From contig BQMJ01000030.1 in NCBI GenBank assembly GCA_025991245.1, positions 165,133 to 229,132 of the forward strand: DNA of 64,000 bases, in the 5' to 3' direction. Source of the DNA: Galdieria partita. Taxonomy: Eukaryota > Rhodophyta > Bangiophyceae > Galdieriales > Galdieriaceae. The notes under the pieces are model-generated. The model had not been told where the DNA came from. It was given only the letters and a program-made list of their open reading frames with translations, and ran no database searches. The translations under genes were made by a program, and so were the position numbers. This document shows positions 1-11,489 of the stretch, in pieces. Each line of letters starts with the position of its first letter. Within the stretch, counting starts at the first letter, position 1.

Positions 1-725
1 TTTCTCTTCTTCAGTACGATGAAGACTAGCAACTGTTGTTGCATTTTGTTTTTGGAAAATATATGTAGAAATTTTCAGAAAGCAATAGAAGCTTTTGCAG
101 AAGAAACTTTCCTGAGTATTACAAGGCAGGAATAAAAGGAGTTCAATTATTGTCAAGTTTTTCTTTCCAGTTTGATGAATGAATGAATAGCTTTGAGCTG
201 TATCAATATGGAGAAAATCTCGCAGAGTGATATTTGCTAGAACACAGGAAAAGGAAACCTCTTGTTGAGGACAATGACAAAGGAAACCATATATATCAGA
301 AAAGTAGCGTATTGTTTATGGAATTCTGATAGAAAGTCGGCAAAAGCTGTAACATGATATCTGTTTTTTATGTCACAATGCATCCTGAAATGTCGAACAA
401 TACTCTTTGTCTGTTTATTAGCAAAGACTCGATCAGACGAGTTCAACAAAATTGCACAAGGATAGAAACCATATCAATGCTCTCGTTTCAAAGCCATTTT
501 GAATGCGAAGAGAGTGAAGAAATAGTAAAATTCAATGGTCCCAGAAACTGTTGAAATTCCCTCGAATTGGACACGAGAACGTCCTTGGGCGAAATTTTTT
601 TGGCTATTTTGGCAATCGTGTGCGAAACCCCTGTTGAACTGGGGAACTAGCTTGTTAGCTTTTCCACACATATAGAGTTGTTTGTTTATTTGTACTGAGT
701 ACTGCTACTGAATTAATCTCACCAA
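1..725. other. Left-edge intergenic region
   Basis: I see no convincing gene here. Short open frames exist on both strands but none resembles a known protein, and they are AT-rich and of ordinary chance length. The last part, just before the ATG at 726, should hold the promoter and 5' leader of the aspartic protease. The far left may include the 3' flank of a gene outside the window. Confidence 0.5.
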
Positions 726-2646
726 ATGTACAGAGCATTTAGTGAATATGGGTTTTTGTTCTCTTGCAGAAGTGCCAGTGTTCTTTGTTGTTTCTTAGCC
801 TATTTTTTAGTATGTGCTTGTGCAGATATTGAGTTTAGAATGGTAGACAAAAGTTCCGTTCTCCTTATCAATAAGGAAAGAAAACCATGCTTCATTCGTA
901 ATAGAGACGGCAGTCAAGCACTTTCACTTCCTCTTCATCCACGTGTATCGATGAAAAGTGACAATTTTGTATTCAACTCCCAATCCCAAACTTGGTCTAC
1001 AAAGTTTGACAAGAGAAATATTTCAGAACAAATTTTTGGACATCACAGTCAGAGAAACAGTGATACTAAGCTGGGGTCCGTTGAAAGATATTTTGAAGAA
1101 TATTTGCATGGGAATTATTCGGTAATGTTTCACATTTGGTTGTATTGTCACTTAGTTGACTAGATATATTAGTTTGGGGAATACTATGTTGAAGTTGATA
1201 TAGGTGGTACAACAGTGTATTTACAATTGGATACGGGGAGCTCCAATTTGATAGTCAATACTAATGATTGCAGCGAATGCAATAGTGCTCCGTCTGTATC
1301 AGTTTCCTCTTTTTCCAAAATTTCTTGTACTTCTAGCAGTTGTAGTAATAGCTATTGTGCTCCATCTCCGCTTTCAGCGGATTGTGGTTTCTCCATTCAG
1401 TATGGAAGTGGTTCAGCAACAGGTGTTCTTTTAAGGGGTAATGTTGGAATTGCTAATGTTACAGCGAGCGACATTGTATTTGGAGGCATTCTTAAGGAAT
1501 CTAGTGGTACGTTTGATTTTGTTTCTCAACTCCCTGTTTACTGGATCTCTTCATTCGAGCAGGATTTGAGCCTAGTCGTGTGAGTGGAATACTGGGAATG
1601 GCATATAACTCTTTGGCTTGTCAGCCGACTTGTGTAACCACTTTATTTGATGAGCTTTATGAACAAGGAATCATTGCTCATCGAATTTTCACTGTGTTAT
1701 TGAATCCTAGCAATGGCGTGTTAGTGCTGGGTGGTGCGGGAAACTTTGAAAGCAATGAATCAACACAAATTCCTATTCTTCAAGAAGAGTAAGTAAGAAA
1801 GTCTTTTGGAGCACTTTTGACTGACCTGTGTGAATCAGAGGTGAATACACATATTATATAGTAGTAAGTAGACCAGCTTCCATTTATATCTTTCATGTGG
1901 TTGATTTATGCTCGCAGAGTTTGCAAAGCGTTAGTGTTGGTACAGAGAGTGTTTGGAGTTCATCTAGTGGAGAGAAAGCAATAGTAGATACTGGTACTAC
2001 ACTTCTTTATGTAACAAGTGATATCTTTTCAAAGCTGGTTTCCTTCTTTGAATCTTTCAGTTCTACAAACAAAGACTACTGGTCAGAACTTGTGAGTATA
2101 CAAAACGCCATATTTTATCTTTGGCTAAATATCGTTTTATAGAAATCGAAACCTTCATCTACTAAGACCTTTCCCCAAAATTCTTCTTATATTTCTAGTC
2201 TCCCAAACATTAGCTTCTCTTTAAGCAGTAATGTTGTCCTGGAAGTTTCTTCAAGCCAATACATTTTGTGTGAGAGTGACAAGTGCCAGTTTGCAATCGG
2301 GATAGGCTCTTCCTCGTTTCCCACCATTATTTTTGGTGATATGCTTTTACAAAACTATTACGTGATATTTGATCAGGGTTCCAACGTATTGGTTTTCGGA
2401 CCCGCAGTTCCTGTTTCTTCATTGGCTTTGTCAGACATGCCCGGTGTCGGTGACATCAGCATCTCTAATGGCTCTTCAGGTTCATCGACGATTCCCACAT
2501 ATGGTATAGTGCTTATAGTAGTTGCAGCGGTAGCAGTTGCTGGTGTTGTTGGTATTGGAGTTGCACTTATAGTGAGAAGAAAAAGAAGACAACGCTTACT
2601 TGAATCTCCTCAATATGCGGTTGGCGTTTATGGAATGCGCATATGA
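726..2646 (+). CDS. Pepsin-family (A1) aspartic protease, membrane-anchored
   Basis: Six exons: 726-1121, 1173-1506, 1563-1788, 1839-1863, 1918-2091, 2143-2646, joined by GT-AG introns of 50-56 nt, giving about 552 residues. An N-terminal hydrophobic signal peptide (about residues 10-33) leads into a pro-region. The first catalytic motif, LDTGSSN, has its Asp near residue 152 and the second, IVDTGTT, near residue 351, so both lobes of a bilobal pepsin-like protease are present. Cys-rich stretches follow the first motif. A single transmembrane helix (about 505-529) and a short basic tail (RRKRRQR) close the protein, so it is probably a type I protein of the secretory or vacuolar route or the cell surface. 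The 25-nt exon 4 is inferred from conserved frame on both sides and is the least certain part. It could be a yapsin-like or plant-type membrane aspartic protease; the physiological substrate is unknown. Confidence 0.9.
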
Positions 2647-2928
2647 GATGATGATACTTAAGTATATATCGAATATTCAATTCATGATTGCAAATAAAAT
2701 GTGTTTGAGTGTAGAAAGCAGAACGAATACCGAGTTCAAGAGACAGGTTTTACAAAATGAATTCTTCGTTTTGTTTTCGATTGAAAATACTTTTATGGAT
2801 AGTCACTTAGTATAGTTGGAACAATATCTTCCAAGCTTTATAGCTTATGTTGAGCCGATCAATATATTTCTTCAATGTTCCATACAACAAGTAAACAAAG
2901 GAAATTCATTCAAAAATCAAATTGAGAA

Positions 2929-3477
2929 ATGGCGGTCAACCAAGAAAACTGGTATGGTATGCCTTTGCGAGTAAAAAGACTTGGCAAAGACGCTGTGATA
3001 CCTCAGCGAGGTTCAAAATTCGCAGCAGGATATGACATTTGTTCCTCAGAAGATTGTATTGTTCCAGCTCGAAGTCGTTATTGTGTTAAAACTGATTTGG
3101 CAGTAGCAATCCCTTCAGGTCACTATGGAAGAATTGGTAAGTATTCAAAGGACCCACTATTTGTTTCTATATCTCTATTTCGCAAAGCACCTAGATCAGG
3201 TCTGGCACTGAAGCACGGGATCGACGTTGGAGCAGGCGTTATAGATGAAGATTATCGTGGAAGTCTCGCTATCATTTTATTTAACCACAGTGATCAAGAT
3301 TTTCACAGTAAGTTTGAGTTTGATGAAAGCTTCTTCTTGACTGTTGCTCTAGTATCAAAAGGAAACAGAATAGCTCAACTTATATTGGAAAAGATATCTA
3401 CTCCTGAAGTTGTTGAAGTGGATAGTTTAGATAATACTGGAAGAGGTTCAAACGGGTTCGGCTCAACGGGTTGTTAA
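2929..3477 (+). CDS. dUTP diphosphatase (dUTPase)
   Basis: Hydrolyses dUTP to dUMP and pyrophosphate, keeping uracil out of DNA and feeding dTMP synthesis; normally a homotrimer. Exons 2929-3136, 3188-3307 and 3353-3477 give 150 residues, the usual size. All five family motifs are visible after splicing: AAGYDICS (1), PRSGLALK (2), [11 protein letters not shown] (3), GNRIAQLI (4) and [11 protein letters not shown] (5). Both introns (51 and 45 nt) are multiples of three and contain no in-frame stop, so the unspliced message stays open. They are still clearly introns, because GRI must join APRSG and DFH must join ISKGNR to restore motifs 2 and 4. The Puf6-like gene starts only 59 bp downstream on the same strand. 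Confidence 0.95.
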   Translation: MAVNQENWYGMPLRVKRLGKDAVIPQRGSKFAAGYDICSSEDCIVPARSRYCVKTDLAVAIPSGHYGRIGKYSKDPLFVSISLFRKAPRSGLALKHGIDVGAGVIDEDYRGSLAIILFNHSDQDFHSKFEFDESFFLTVALVSKGNRIAQLILEKISTPEVVEVDSLDNTGRGSNGFGSTGC

Positions 3478-3536
3478 AACTGGAAGACATTCTCTTGCCA
3501 CCCCACAATAAAAATACTTATTTGCATCGTCGTTCA

Positions 3537-5177
3537 ATGGGCCCTAACAAGAGAAGTATTCAGAAGAATAATAGTAAGAAAGTAAAAAAGGTTGTCAAAG
3601 GAGTTGAGAAGACTCAAACTCGTAGAAACAAGAAATTGATGGGAAAGCGAAAAGCCCCAGAGAAACGTTTGGTTGTTGCTGAACGAGAAAGGAAAGTTTT
3701 GAAAGTTGCGGAATCGAAGAAAATATGGGAGACATTGAGACTTCGAAAACTTGACCCTAAAGAACGAGAAAAGCAGATTGAAAAAGTTCTTGATATTTGG
3801 AAAGGCAACTTGAAGAAAGCTTGTCTTCGTCCTGACACTTGTCGAGTTATTCAAAGTGTCATCAAGTATGGAAGTGAGAAGCAGAAGTTAAATCTGGTCC
3901 GTAGCCTTATCAAGGATGTTGTAGAACTCTCAAAAGACCGTTATGGACACTTTATTCTCCTTAAACTTTTTCGGTATTGTACTAAGGAGCAGATTGAGGA
4001 GATCATGAACTCTTTCCGTGGTCAACTAGTTTCCTTATTGAAGAACAGATATTCCTCTGATGTTGTTGATTTCTTTTTTCAAGCTGTCGCAAGTGCTCAA
4101 CAAAAGAAAATTTTATTGCAGGAACTATATTGTGGGAATGAACGTCAGATTTTGGCTAGTTTGGGAGACTCAATGAAAAATGTTTCATCTCTCAAGTCGT
4201 TTCTTGTTAATATAGGCAGTGAGTTTCGCGAAACTATTCTTAGTTCAATTGTAAGGTTGTTGGACAGTTTTTCGAGCAATGCAAGACTGATGCGATCGGC
4301 ACTTGTACATCGATTGGCAAAGGAGTGTTTTGAAGAACTCGACGAAAATCTTCGAAAAATACTCGCAGCTTCACTTATTTCACATGGCTCTGTGATGTTG
4401 CACACTCGTGAAGGGTCTCAAGTTGTTATAGAATGTATCAAGCTAGCAAAAGCAACAGAAAAGAAGCAACTGGCGAAGAGTTTGAAATCAGATATTGTGA
4501 AGGTTATAATGGACGAATCTGGTCATAAAGTACTTTTATCCCTTATTCATTTTACGGACGATACCATCATGTTGGAAAATGTCATATTTCGAGAGATTAT
4601 TCGGAATGCGAAGAATTTGATTACTAACAAATATGGTCGTTTGCCAATTTTGCATTTACTTTGTCCGTTCTCGAGAAGATATTTTCATCCATCTGCTTAC
4701 TCATTTCTAAGCGATGACGTCAATGTAACGAAAGTGAAAAAGGATTTTGAAACAAGAAGACAGGAACTCTTGAATTTGATACAACATTCTTTGGAAGACA
4801 TCTTAGAGAAGAATCTGCAGTATTTTGTTTGTAATAATTTTGCGTATGTAGTTGTGTTGGAGTTTATTTTATATATTTTTCGAAAGGGTGTTGATATTTC
4901 TAATTGGCTTGAAGCCATTGAGGACATCTATTGTTTGCAACTCGAAAACAAGTTACAAGTGTGTGGTTCAACTCTGAAAGGTGATTCTGGAGCAGATTTT
5001 TCGACAATAGAGACGAGATTCCCTGCTCGTATTTTGCGTATTCTTTGTAAAACTGTGAATACTTCGCAGGTGTATCGACACATTTTGGATAGAATTGGTA
5101 AATACAAAGATATGGTTCAGGATGTCGAAGAACGACGCCTGGCTTCAACTGTTGAATCTTTCAACGAATTGTCTTGA
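3537..5177 (+). CDS. Puf6/PUM3-like Pumilio-repeat protein (nucleolar)
   Basis: A single exon of 546 residues. I chose the ATG at 3537 because the frame upstream of it has no ATG and overlaps the end of the dUTPase. The N-terminus is very basic (runs of Lys and Arg to about residue 75, nucleolar-localisation-like). Next comes a repeat region with PUF-like signatures such as SKDRYGHFILLKLF and NRYSSDVVDFFF, and a later repeat containing DESGHKVLLSLI and TNKYGRLPILHLL. This order (basic tail, atypical PUF repeats, CPL-type C-terminus) is that of yeast Puf6 and human PUM3, which bind structured RNA and act in large-subunit ribosome biogenesis. Function is inferred from the family; no catalytic site is expected. 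Confidence 0.8.
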   Translation: MGPNKRSIQKNNSKKVKKVVKGVEKTQTRRNKKLMGKRKAPEKRLVVAERERKVLKVAESKKIWETLRLRKLDPKEREKQIEKVLDIWKGNLKKACLRPDTCRVIQSVIKYGSEKQKLNLVRSLIKDVVELSKDRYGHFILLKLFRYCTKEQIEEIMNSFRGQLVSLLKNRYSSDVVDFFFQAVASAQQKKILLQELYCGNERQILASLGDSMKNVSSLKSFLVNIGSEFRETILSSIVRLLDSFSSNARLMRSALVHRLAKECFEELDENLRKILAASLISHGSVMLHTREGSQVVIECIKLAKATEKKQLAKSLKSDIVKVIMDESGHKVLLSLIHFTDDTIMLENVIFREIIRNAKNLITNKYGRLPILHLLCPFSRRYFHPSAYSFLSDDVNVTKVKKDFETRRQELLNLIQHSLEDILEKNLQYFVCNNFAYVVVLEFILYIFRKGVDISNWLEAIEDIYCLQLENKLQVCGSTLKGDSGADFSTIETRFPARILRILCKTVNTSQVYRHILDRIGKYKDMVQDVEERRLASTVESFNELS

Positions 5178-5299
5178 CAACTTGTTATTTAGAACAAAGT
5201 TATATGTATTGAGAAACGAGATACTTTGTAGGAAACAGTATTTCAAGGAATGCCCCAATAGAATCTACAATGGATTGTTGAAGAATTGTGTCAATAAAG

Positions 5300-7312
5300 A
5301 TGACCGTCAACTTGTTTGAAAGTAGTTTGTTTCAACAGTTTTCGCAGACTGTCTCAAATGTTTTTTATTTAGTGGGTTTCACATTACAGAGGATGGGCTC
5401 ATATATTGTGAACCTTGGAAACGGCTGTATTTATGAAGAAGCTTTGGCTAACTGCGGACCTCTCAACTTTGCCGCTTCTGTTTCAGGGCAGGTTATCTCT
5501 ATACCTTGGTTGTTCGTTGTTTTAGCCCTTTCGACTCTTTTCAACTGGGTTTCTAGAATCGTAAGAATTATTTTCAAATTGTTAGCAATCACCTTCCAAG
5601 GAGAAAGCGCGGGTTTGTTGGGGTTTTCTTTAACTCGACAGACTCCTCCAAGGATACATATTGATGTTGGAGAAAAGATGGAAACACCAAAATATCTACT
5701 GGGAAAGAAAGGAATGATGGTTGATGGAGAACGAAAACTGATACACTGTTATGCTCCAGCAAGTGGAGCGTATCTTGGGTCCGTTCCAATAATGGACGAA
5801 AAACAAGTCAATGATGCAGTGTTAAAAGCAAAAGAAGCTCAAGAAAAATGGAAACATGTGTCTTTTAGTGAAAGAAGAAAAGTTTTGTATTGCCTGAAGA
5901 AATATATTGTGAAGTATCAAGATGATATCGTTTGGATGTCTTGTTTGGATACAGGGAAAACTAGAGTTGATGCAGTTCTTGGAGAAATAATAACTACACT
6001 TGAAAAGATTCGTTGGTTATGTGCAGAAGGTGAAGCAGTGTTGTCTACAGAAAGACGCTCGGTTGGCCCACTTACTTTACATAAAACTGCGCGAGTAGAA
6101 TATCATCCCTTGGGAGTTATTGGAGCAATTGCACCTTGGAACTATCCTTTTCATAATATGTATAACCCCCTTCTTGCAGCTTTATTTTCTGGCAATGCGT
6201 TTGTTATTAAACCTTCTGAATATAGTTGTTGGAGTTCTCTTTACTTTGTCAAAATCATTCGCAGTGTTTTAGACTTTTGCGGACATCCCTCGGATCTAGT
6301 TCAGATTTTATGTGGAGATAATAGCACAGGTGAAGCACTAATCCGGTGTCCGTTTGTCGAAAAGATATTTTTTACAGGTTCCACCAAAGTAGGAAGACTT
6401 GTAGCTAAACAAGCAGCGGAACAGTTGAAACCTGTTGTTTTGGAGTTAGGAGGAAAGGATCCATTCATTATTCTTCAAGATGCTGACCAGGAACAAGCTG
6501 TAGAATTGCTGATGAGAGGAGTATTTCAGAATTCAGGTCAAAATTGCGTTGGCGTTGAAAGAGTTTTTGTTCATCGCGACATTTTCGAACATATTGAAAG
6601 CAGAATTGTGTCACTTGTCAGCAAATTGAGAGTAGGAAACGATTTAGCAGACAAAAGTACTTGTGTGGATCTTGGTGCTATGACAATGGGTCCTACTGCT
6701 ATTCAAAGCATTCATGATCTCATTCAAGACGCAGTAGATCAAGGCGCACAGATCCTTTATGGAAATTTGTCCAAATTATCGGATAAAAATTCATCCATGA
6801 TGAGCCCGGTTGTTTTAACTCGTGTTTCTAAAGATATGAGAATCATGCAAGAAGAAGTCTTTGGTCCAGTCGTTGTTTTGATTTCCTTTAAAGATGACAA
6901 TGAATTGGTTGAGTTGGTTAATCTTTGTCCGTTTGGTTTGGGTTCTTCCGTTTTTTCACGAGACTATTATCGTGCCAATCGAATTGCTGCTCAGTTGCAA
7001 TGTGGCATGTGTAATATGAATGACTTTGGTGTGAATTATCTTTGCCAAAGTTTACCTTTTGGTGGTACAAAGGCTTCGGGCTCCGATCGCTTTTCGGGAG
7101 TTGAAGGTCTTCGAGGTTGTTGTCTAGTGAAGGCAGTTACTTGTGATCGCATTCCAGGAGTACGAACTAGAATTCCGAAACCATTGAAATATCCCGTTGA
7201 GAAGAATGGATATCTATTTTCAAAATCTTTAGTAGAGGTTTTGTATGAAGATAGCCAGCTTCAACGTATGCGAGCTGTATGGCAGTTGATAAAGACTGCC
7301 TTAAATAAGTAA
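5300..7312 (+). CDS. Membrane-anchored aldehyde dehydrogenase, ALDH22-like
   Basis: One uninterrupted exon of 670 residues from the ATG at 5300; the four codons upstream have only a GTG. The first 115 or so residues carry hydrophobic segments, one around FLFVVLALSTLF, suggesting membrane anchoring. The ALDH domain follows: IGAIAPWNYPFHN, NAFVIKPSE, the cofactor-binding FTGSTKVG, the general-base Glu in LELGGKDP (about residue 382) and the nucleophilic Cys in NSGQNCVG (about residue 416), then EEVFGPV and PFGGTKASG near the end. It oxidises aldehydes to acids with NAD(P)+. The N-terminal hydrophobic extension and the APWNYPFHN context point to the plant ALDH22A1 family rather than cytosolic ALDHs. 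The substrate is unknown; stress detoxification is a family-level guess. Confidence 0.9.
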   Translation: MTVNLFESSLFQQFSQTVSNVFYLVGFTLQRMGSYIVNLGNGCIYEEALANCGPLNFAASVSGQVISIPWLFVVLALSTLFNWVSRIVRIIFKLLAITFQGESAGLLGFSLTRQTPPRIHIDVGEKMETPKYLLGKKGMMVDGERKLIHCYAPASGAYLGSVPIMDEKQVNDAVLKAKEAQEKWKHVSFSERRKVLYCLKKYIVKYQDDIVWMSCLDTGKTRVDAVLGEIITTLEKIRWLCAEGEAVLSTERRSVGPLTLHKTARVEYHPLGVIGAIAPWNYPFHNMYNPLLAALFSGNAFVIKPSEYSCWSSLYFVKIIRSVLDFCGHPSDLVQILCGDNSTGEALIRCPFVEKIFFTGSTKVGRLVAKQAAEQLKPVVLELGGKDPFIILQDADQEQAVELLMRGVFQNSGQNCVGVERVFVHRDIFEHIESRIVSLVSKLRVGNDLADKSTCVDLGAMTMGPTAIQSIHDLIQDAVDQGAQILYGNLSKLSDKNSSMMSPVVLTRVSKDMRIMQEEVFGPVVVLISFKDDNELVELVNLCPFGLGSSVFSRDYYRANRIAAQLQCGMCNMNDFGVNYLCQSLPFGGTKASGSDRFSGVEGLRGCCLVKAVTCDRIPGVRTRIPKPLKYPVEKNGYLFSKSLVEVLYEDSQLQRMRAVWQLIKTALNK

Positions 7313-7396
7313 CCAAAGCAACAATGATGAATAACAAAATTCATGTATAGTCGATCTATTTTTATTATCCATTTTCCAATCGATCGACTGGTGCTT

Positions 7397-8164
7397 TTAT
7401 TCTACTTCTCCCAAGTAATCTTTTACTTCTAAAGGAGTCAATACTTTGAACTTTTGGTTGTCCGTTACTTGTCCAATTTCAATATTATATTCCGTGATCT
7501 GTCCTTCAAAGCCTTCCTTCAAAGTTAAAATTGCCGTATGTATGGCATCTTCAATCTCCATATCATCACTATAGCGCTTTTCAAGAAATGTTTTGGCATT
7601 TACCATATTCTTCCCTATGGCTGAAGCTTTCCAAGCAAAAAAAGACCCACTAGGATCTACTTGATATAGATGTGGCCCTTGCTCATCGTAGCCTGCAATC
7701 AATAAGCTAACTCCGAAGGGCCTAACTCCACCTGACTGTGTGAATTCTTGCATGACAAAAGCTGTTTCTCGCACAAGTTGAACAACTGGCATGGGCTCTT
7801 TATAGGTTTGGTAGTAAGTTTGTGCAAACTTTCGAGCTTTTCGCAATAATACCCTTGAATCTGGGCCCATACCCGAATAAACCATTCCTGTGGTATCCGA
7901 AAGAAAAGAAATCTTTTCCAAAGTATGACTTTCCATAAGAATGGACGGCATGCGTTTCTCAGTTGCGATCACAACTCCATTCTTTGCTGAGTAAACGAAG
8001 ACAAGGTTGAATTTATTGCCACAATTCACAACGAAAAGGTACATACCGCGAATCCCAAGTGAAGTAGCACCAGCAGCTACTGCATTCAACGCATATTCTA
8101 TTTGCACTAGCTTTCCACTAGGACTAAAAGTCGTCAGTGAAAACGAGTAATCCGAGTCTCCCAT
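7397..8164 (-). CDS. PSMA2: 20S proteasome subunit alpha type 2
   Basis: Forms part of the outer alpha ring of the 20S core, which gates substrate entry and carries no protease activity. Two exons (8164-8047 and 7986-7397) give 235 residues, matching the usual 234. Signatures are [20 protein letters not shown] at the N-terminus, [29 protein letters not shown] and [18 protein letters not shown]. The 60-nt intron is stop-free and a multiple of three; removing it restores GIRAKNGVV. I chose the ATG at 8164 because it gives the conserved MGDSDYSFS start; the open frame continues upstream into non-conserved sequence. The gene lies 78 bp downstream of the cullin gene on the same strand. A second alpha subunit, PSMA4, is 14 kb away. 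Confidence 0.96.
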   Translation of the reverse strand: MGDSDYSFSLTTFSPSGKLVQIEYALNAVAAGATSLGIRGMYLFVVNCGNKFNLVFVYSAKNGVVIATEKRMPSILMESHTLEKISFLSDTTGMVYSGMGPDSRVLLRKARKFAQTYYQTYKEPMPVVQLVRETAFVMQEFTQSGGVRPFGVSLLIAGYDEQGPHLYQVDPSGSFFAWKASAIGKNMVNAKTFLEKRYSDDMEIEDAIHTAILTLKEGFEGQITEYNIEIGQVTDNQKFKVLTPLEVKDYLGEVE

Positions 8165-8242
8165 AGCAGCAGGAATGATAGCAAAAATGGATTCAATGTA
8201 CGACGCAAATCGATATTTACATAAAATAGAAAATGAAATCAA

Positions 8243-11011
8243 CTAAGCCACATATTCAAAAGTCTCTGTGGCATCATCGACTTTAACTATATAGTCCTTT
8301 TCAATTAGAGACTCCAAGTTCTGCTTAATATCGGAAACAGCTGCTTTAAAACGATGACTCAGTAAGGAAATAGTTTCGCCTATCAAAAATGATAGATTGG
8401 CTCGACGATAACGTTTCATAATGCGGACGAGACAGGCTTGAATCTATAAAATAATAAATGAATCAATCCTAAAACAATAATCAACACCAACTACCTGTAA
8501 ACGACGGTCCTCTTCCATCTTCCTCCTACTGCTCTCTACATCACTGTTCTCCTTGTTTATCTCTGGTTCTAAAAGATTGGCAAGTTTCATTTTTCGTTTT
8601 CTTGGAGAGAATTCATCATTTAAAGACACTACGATATCATCCATTCCATTCGACTTGCTAGAATCTACTATCAATTCATAGTCATTAGGAGAAACACGCA
8701 AGACTCCACAGCCGATAAGAATCTTGAGCGATAGCTTCACCTCTTCAGTCTCCAAACCTGTAGCTTCACGCAACTCTGAAAATGTGTTTGTAATACGTTC
8801 ATTATACTTTAGAAGAACAAGCGCTTGTGGAAGAGACACTTGTAACTCACACCATGACTTTGAATTGGGTTTATGGGACCATAAATTGGCTCTTAGATCA
8901 ACTTTCGAAAGTGAATGAAGCCACATAAGTCTTCTACCTTCATATTTTTCTGAGTAATATTCTGAAAATGCTTCAACAGCCTTAGAAAACATTCTTGGAA
9001 GCGAATGTATATCACTATAACTCATGCTATATTCCTTACAGCTGTTCTTTGATGTTGACGGATCAATAGGCCACGAACCCGCTGTCAATACCATTACAGA
9101 AAACTCAAAACCTAAAGGAATCCCTCCATATGGAGAAGAGCGAAAGGAAATAACCTCTTCTCGACTTGTCTGGCAATCAGTAAACATTCTTTGCAGCTGT
9201 GAAACGTAGTCTTGGCCACATGTTTCTCTTAGACGTGCTAACATCGCTTCCTCAGCATCTGTAGAAGCAGAAGTTCCCTAGAAAGTACAATCAATAATGA
9301 AAATATTTTCAAAAATTTTACAGCTTACATAAATTAAACGTCTCGCTAATTTGACGGAATACAGGCGTTGAAACAAATCCTTCTCTTCTAAAAGTCTGAA
9401 GAGACGAGTCACTTTGACCAGTCTGTTTTCACGCTCCTCTTCTGTAAAGTCCGAATCTCCTTCGGGCCGTTCCAACATCTATACAGCTTATCCAAAAGCT
9501 GAATTTACAACAAAGACATGAATACTTACTTTATGACAGAATCGAGCAAGTAAATGTGGAGCACAAGAAACGCTGTTAAAAAACTTGTTACAACCTTGTT
9601 CTAAAGCCAAAACAAAGCCTTCATCATTCATAAAGGCTGCTTCCACTAGCTTTCTGGAATGTATATATATACTCCATGCGGCATTTACAAAGGACTCTGC
9701 TTCTCGTTCTGCATATGCGTCATACTCCATCATGGATTTCTCAAGACTACTCAACTGCTCTTTGTTTTCTTCTCCAATTTCTTGTTTCCCTGATAATAAC
9801 GGCGAAGTTGGCATCATATTACTCTCTGTACGTTCCTTAAAAGGACTAAGACTTCGGCATCCCCAATCAATCAGTATGCTTTTCAAACTGTCCTGAACAG
9901 GCTTCAATGCCCCAGGGACTCTTGAAAGTAGTCTATATACAAGTTTCAATTCTTCTTCTTGGCTATCTCTTAAATACATGTCACTCAATGAGTAAAATAC
10001 ATCCAAATGTTTCACAATAAGAGCGTCTTCACAACGATTTCTTAGAAGAGCAATCGAGGAAGGATGACAGAATTGTTCCGATAAATGTTGTTCTTCATTT
10101 AAACAAATTTCAACTTGCTGTAAAAACTCTCTTTCACTTGAAACCAAAAATAAGTTAACGGAAGGTCACTCTTGTGAAACTCACCTATAACTGGCCTTTA
10201 AATCAGTTCCTAGCTTATGATAATACCGCGAGGTTTCATCTAAAAAAGCCTTTTCAAACTTAGTTCTGTAAATAGACAACGCAAGGTCTTCCTCTTCTGA
10301 ATCCTCTTCTTGCGCGATAGCTTCTACACAACCCATACTTAGGAGACTCCGAACCACAGTTTGGACAACAAGAACGTCAAGCTTCTTTTGGCGCAAATAA
10401 AAAATATAAGACAATGTGTTCCTGATAATCCAATCTCTTAGATATCGGAAGAGATGGTCCTTCCAAGTTAGAACACCCAAAGTATATATGTCATACACTC
10501 CTCTGGTTTCAAGGATGCCTCCTTTCTTCCTTTCTGTAATCCAACTACGTTCTAAATATGAAAAAATAAATGTAGCTGCCTGTAAGCCAGCACAGAAACT
10601 TTCCCAAAGTACAGTATACTTTTTAAGTTGCACAAAGTTATCGGTTTCCAGTTCGAATGAAGTTGAACTAGAATTGGAGACTTCTTGGCTGTTTGTATAA
10701 TTCTCGGTAAGTTGTTTTCCAGAATAATTTTCTTTCCTATGCTTTCTAGAAGTTTTAAAAGCTATATAGGACTCGCTGTTGGTTAACTCTTGGAATATCT
10801 CCTTGACATACTCCAACAAAGTCTTCCTTAGCCACTTGTAAAGCTCCTCTGCTCTGGGTCTGTCAGAGTCACAACACAAAGCATAAACTAAGGAATGATA
10901 CTTGGTAAGGTTCTCTGTTTCAACAAAGTGGTTTCCATAACGAAGACACGAAGTAGTGGCTTTTCTAAGTTCCTCCAAACTACTAGTTTCAGTTCTCTTA
11001 CTTGGTCGCAT
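8243..11011 (-). CDS. Cullin (scaffold of a cullin-RING ubiquitin ligase)
   Basis: Five exons (11011-10185, 10136-9530, 9478-9329, 9277-8495, 8443-8243) with introns of 48, 51, 51 and 51 nt give 855 residues. The N-terminal cullin repeats would bind a substrate adaptor. The C-terminal half carries the cullin homology region (LFQRLYSVKLARRLIY, then FEFSVMVLTAGSWPI, and KVDLRANLW-type sequence), where the RING protein docks. The last exon is the winged-helix neddylation domain with LVRIMKRYRR, whose Lys is the predicted NEDD8 acceptor, and it ends in the family-typical hydrophobic YVA tail. Low-complexity inserts (Ser/Asn/Glu-rich near residues 95-125, and a loop in exon 2 and exon 4) make it longer than the usual 750-800. 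It looks CUL1/CUL3/CUL4-like but I cannot assign the subclass securely. Confidence 0.93.
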
Positions 11012-11489
11012 TCTATCACAGCATTATTATCAATCATTCTTGGGATTTGTACGCTAATCAAGTTGCAAAACTTCCAATACAGAACGCTCCATGCTCAATA
11101 TTTTAGACGAAAATAAATAAATTCTTTATTATGCTGTTTGACTGATCTACTAAAACGAAAACTTGCAGTTTCTCAAGATTTTTATTGCACTTGTAACATA
11201 TTGAAAGCATGTAAAAATTCATAATACTGGTAGTTATTCTGCAGACTAGTAGTGTTTTATGACAACCTTACGAGACATGGATTTGAAGTTGAGCCGATTC
11301 GCACCTCAAACGACAGAATTGCCCTGCAGTGGTGGTCTTCCACGTAATTTCGTTATTGGCTTCGAGTCAAAAAGCTACCGATTCATTCCACGTCAAACAA
11401 TTATTACTTTTTCTAGTTCAGCGACTCGCGTAATACATCATTCCAAACTGTTGTGGCTATGAAAGGTATATACATCTTTTATATAATAA
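11012..11489. promoter_or_regulatory. Divergent intergenic region between cullin and secreted protein
   Basis: 478 bp between the cullin start (reverse) and the Pro/Thr-rich secreted protein start (forward), so it should contain both promoters. A 67-codon ATG frame (11259-11462) lies inside it but resembles nothing and is not annotated. I see no recognisable RNA gene. Confidence 0.4.

Noticed and set aside
11259-11462. 67-codon ATG frame upstream of the secreted protein
   Set aside because: No similarity, no splice link to the next gene, and the downstream protein has its own signal peptide and start.
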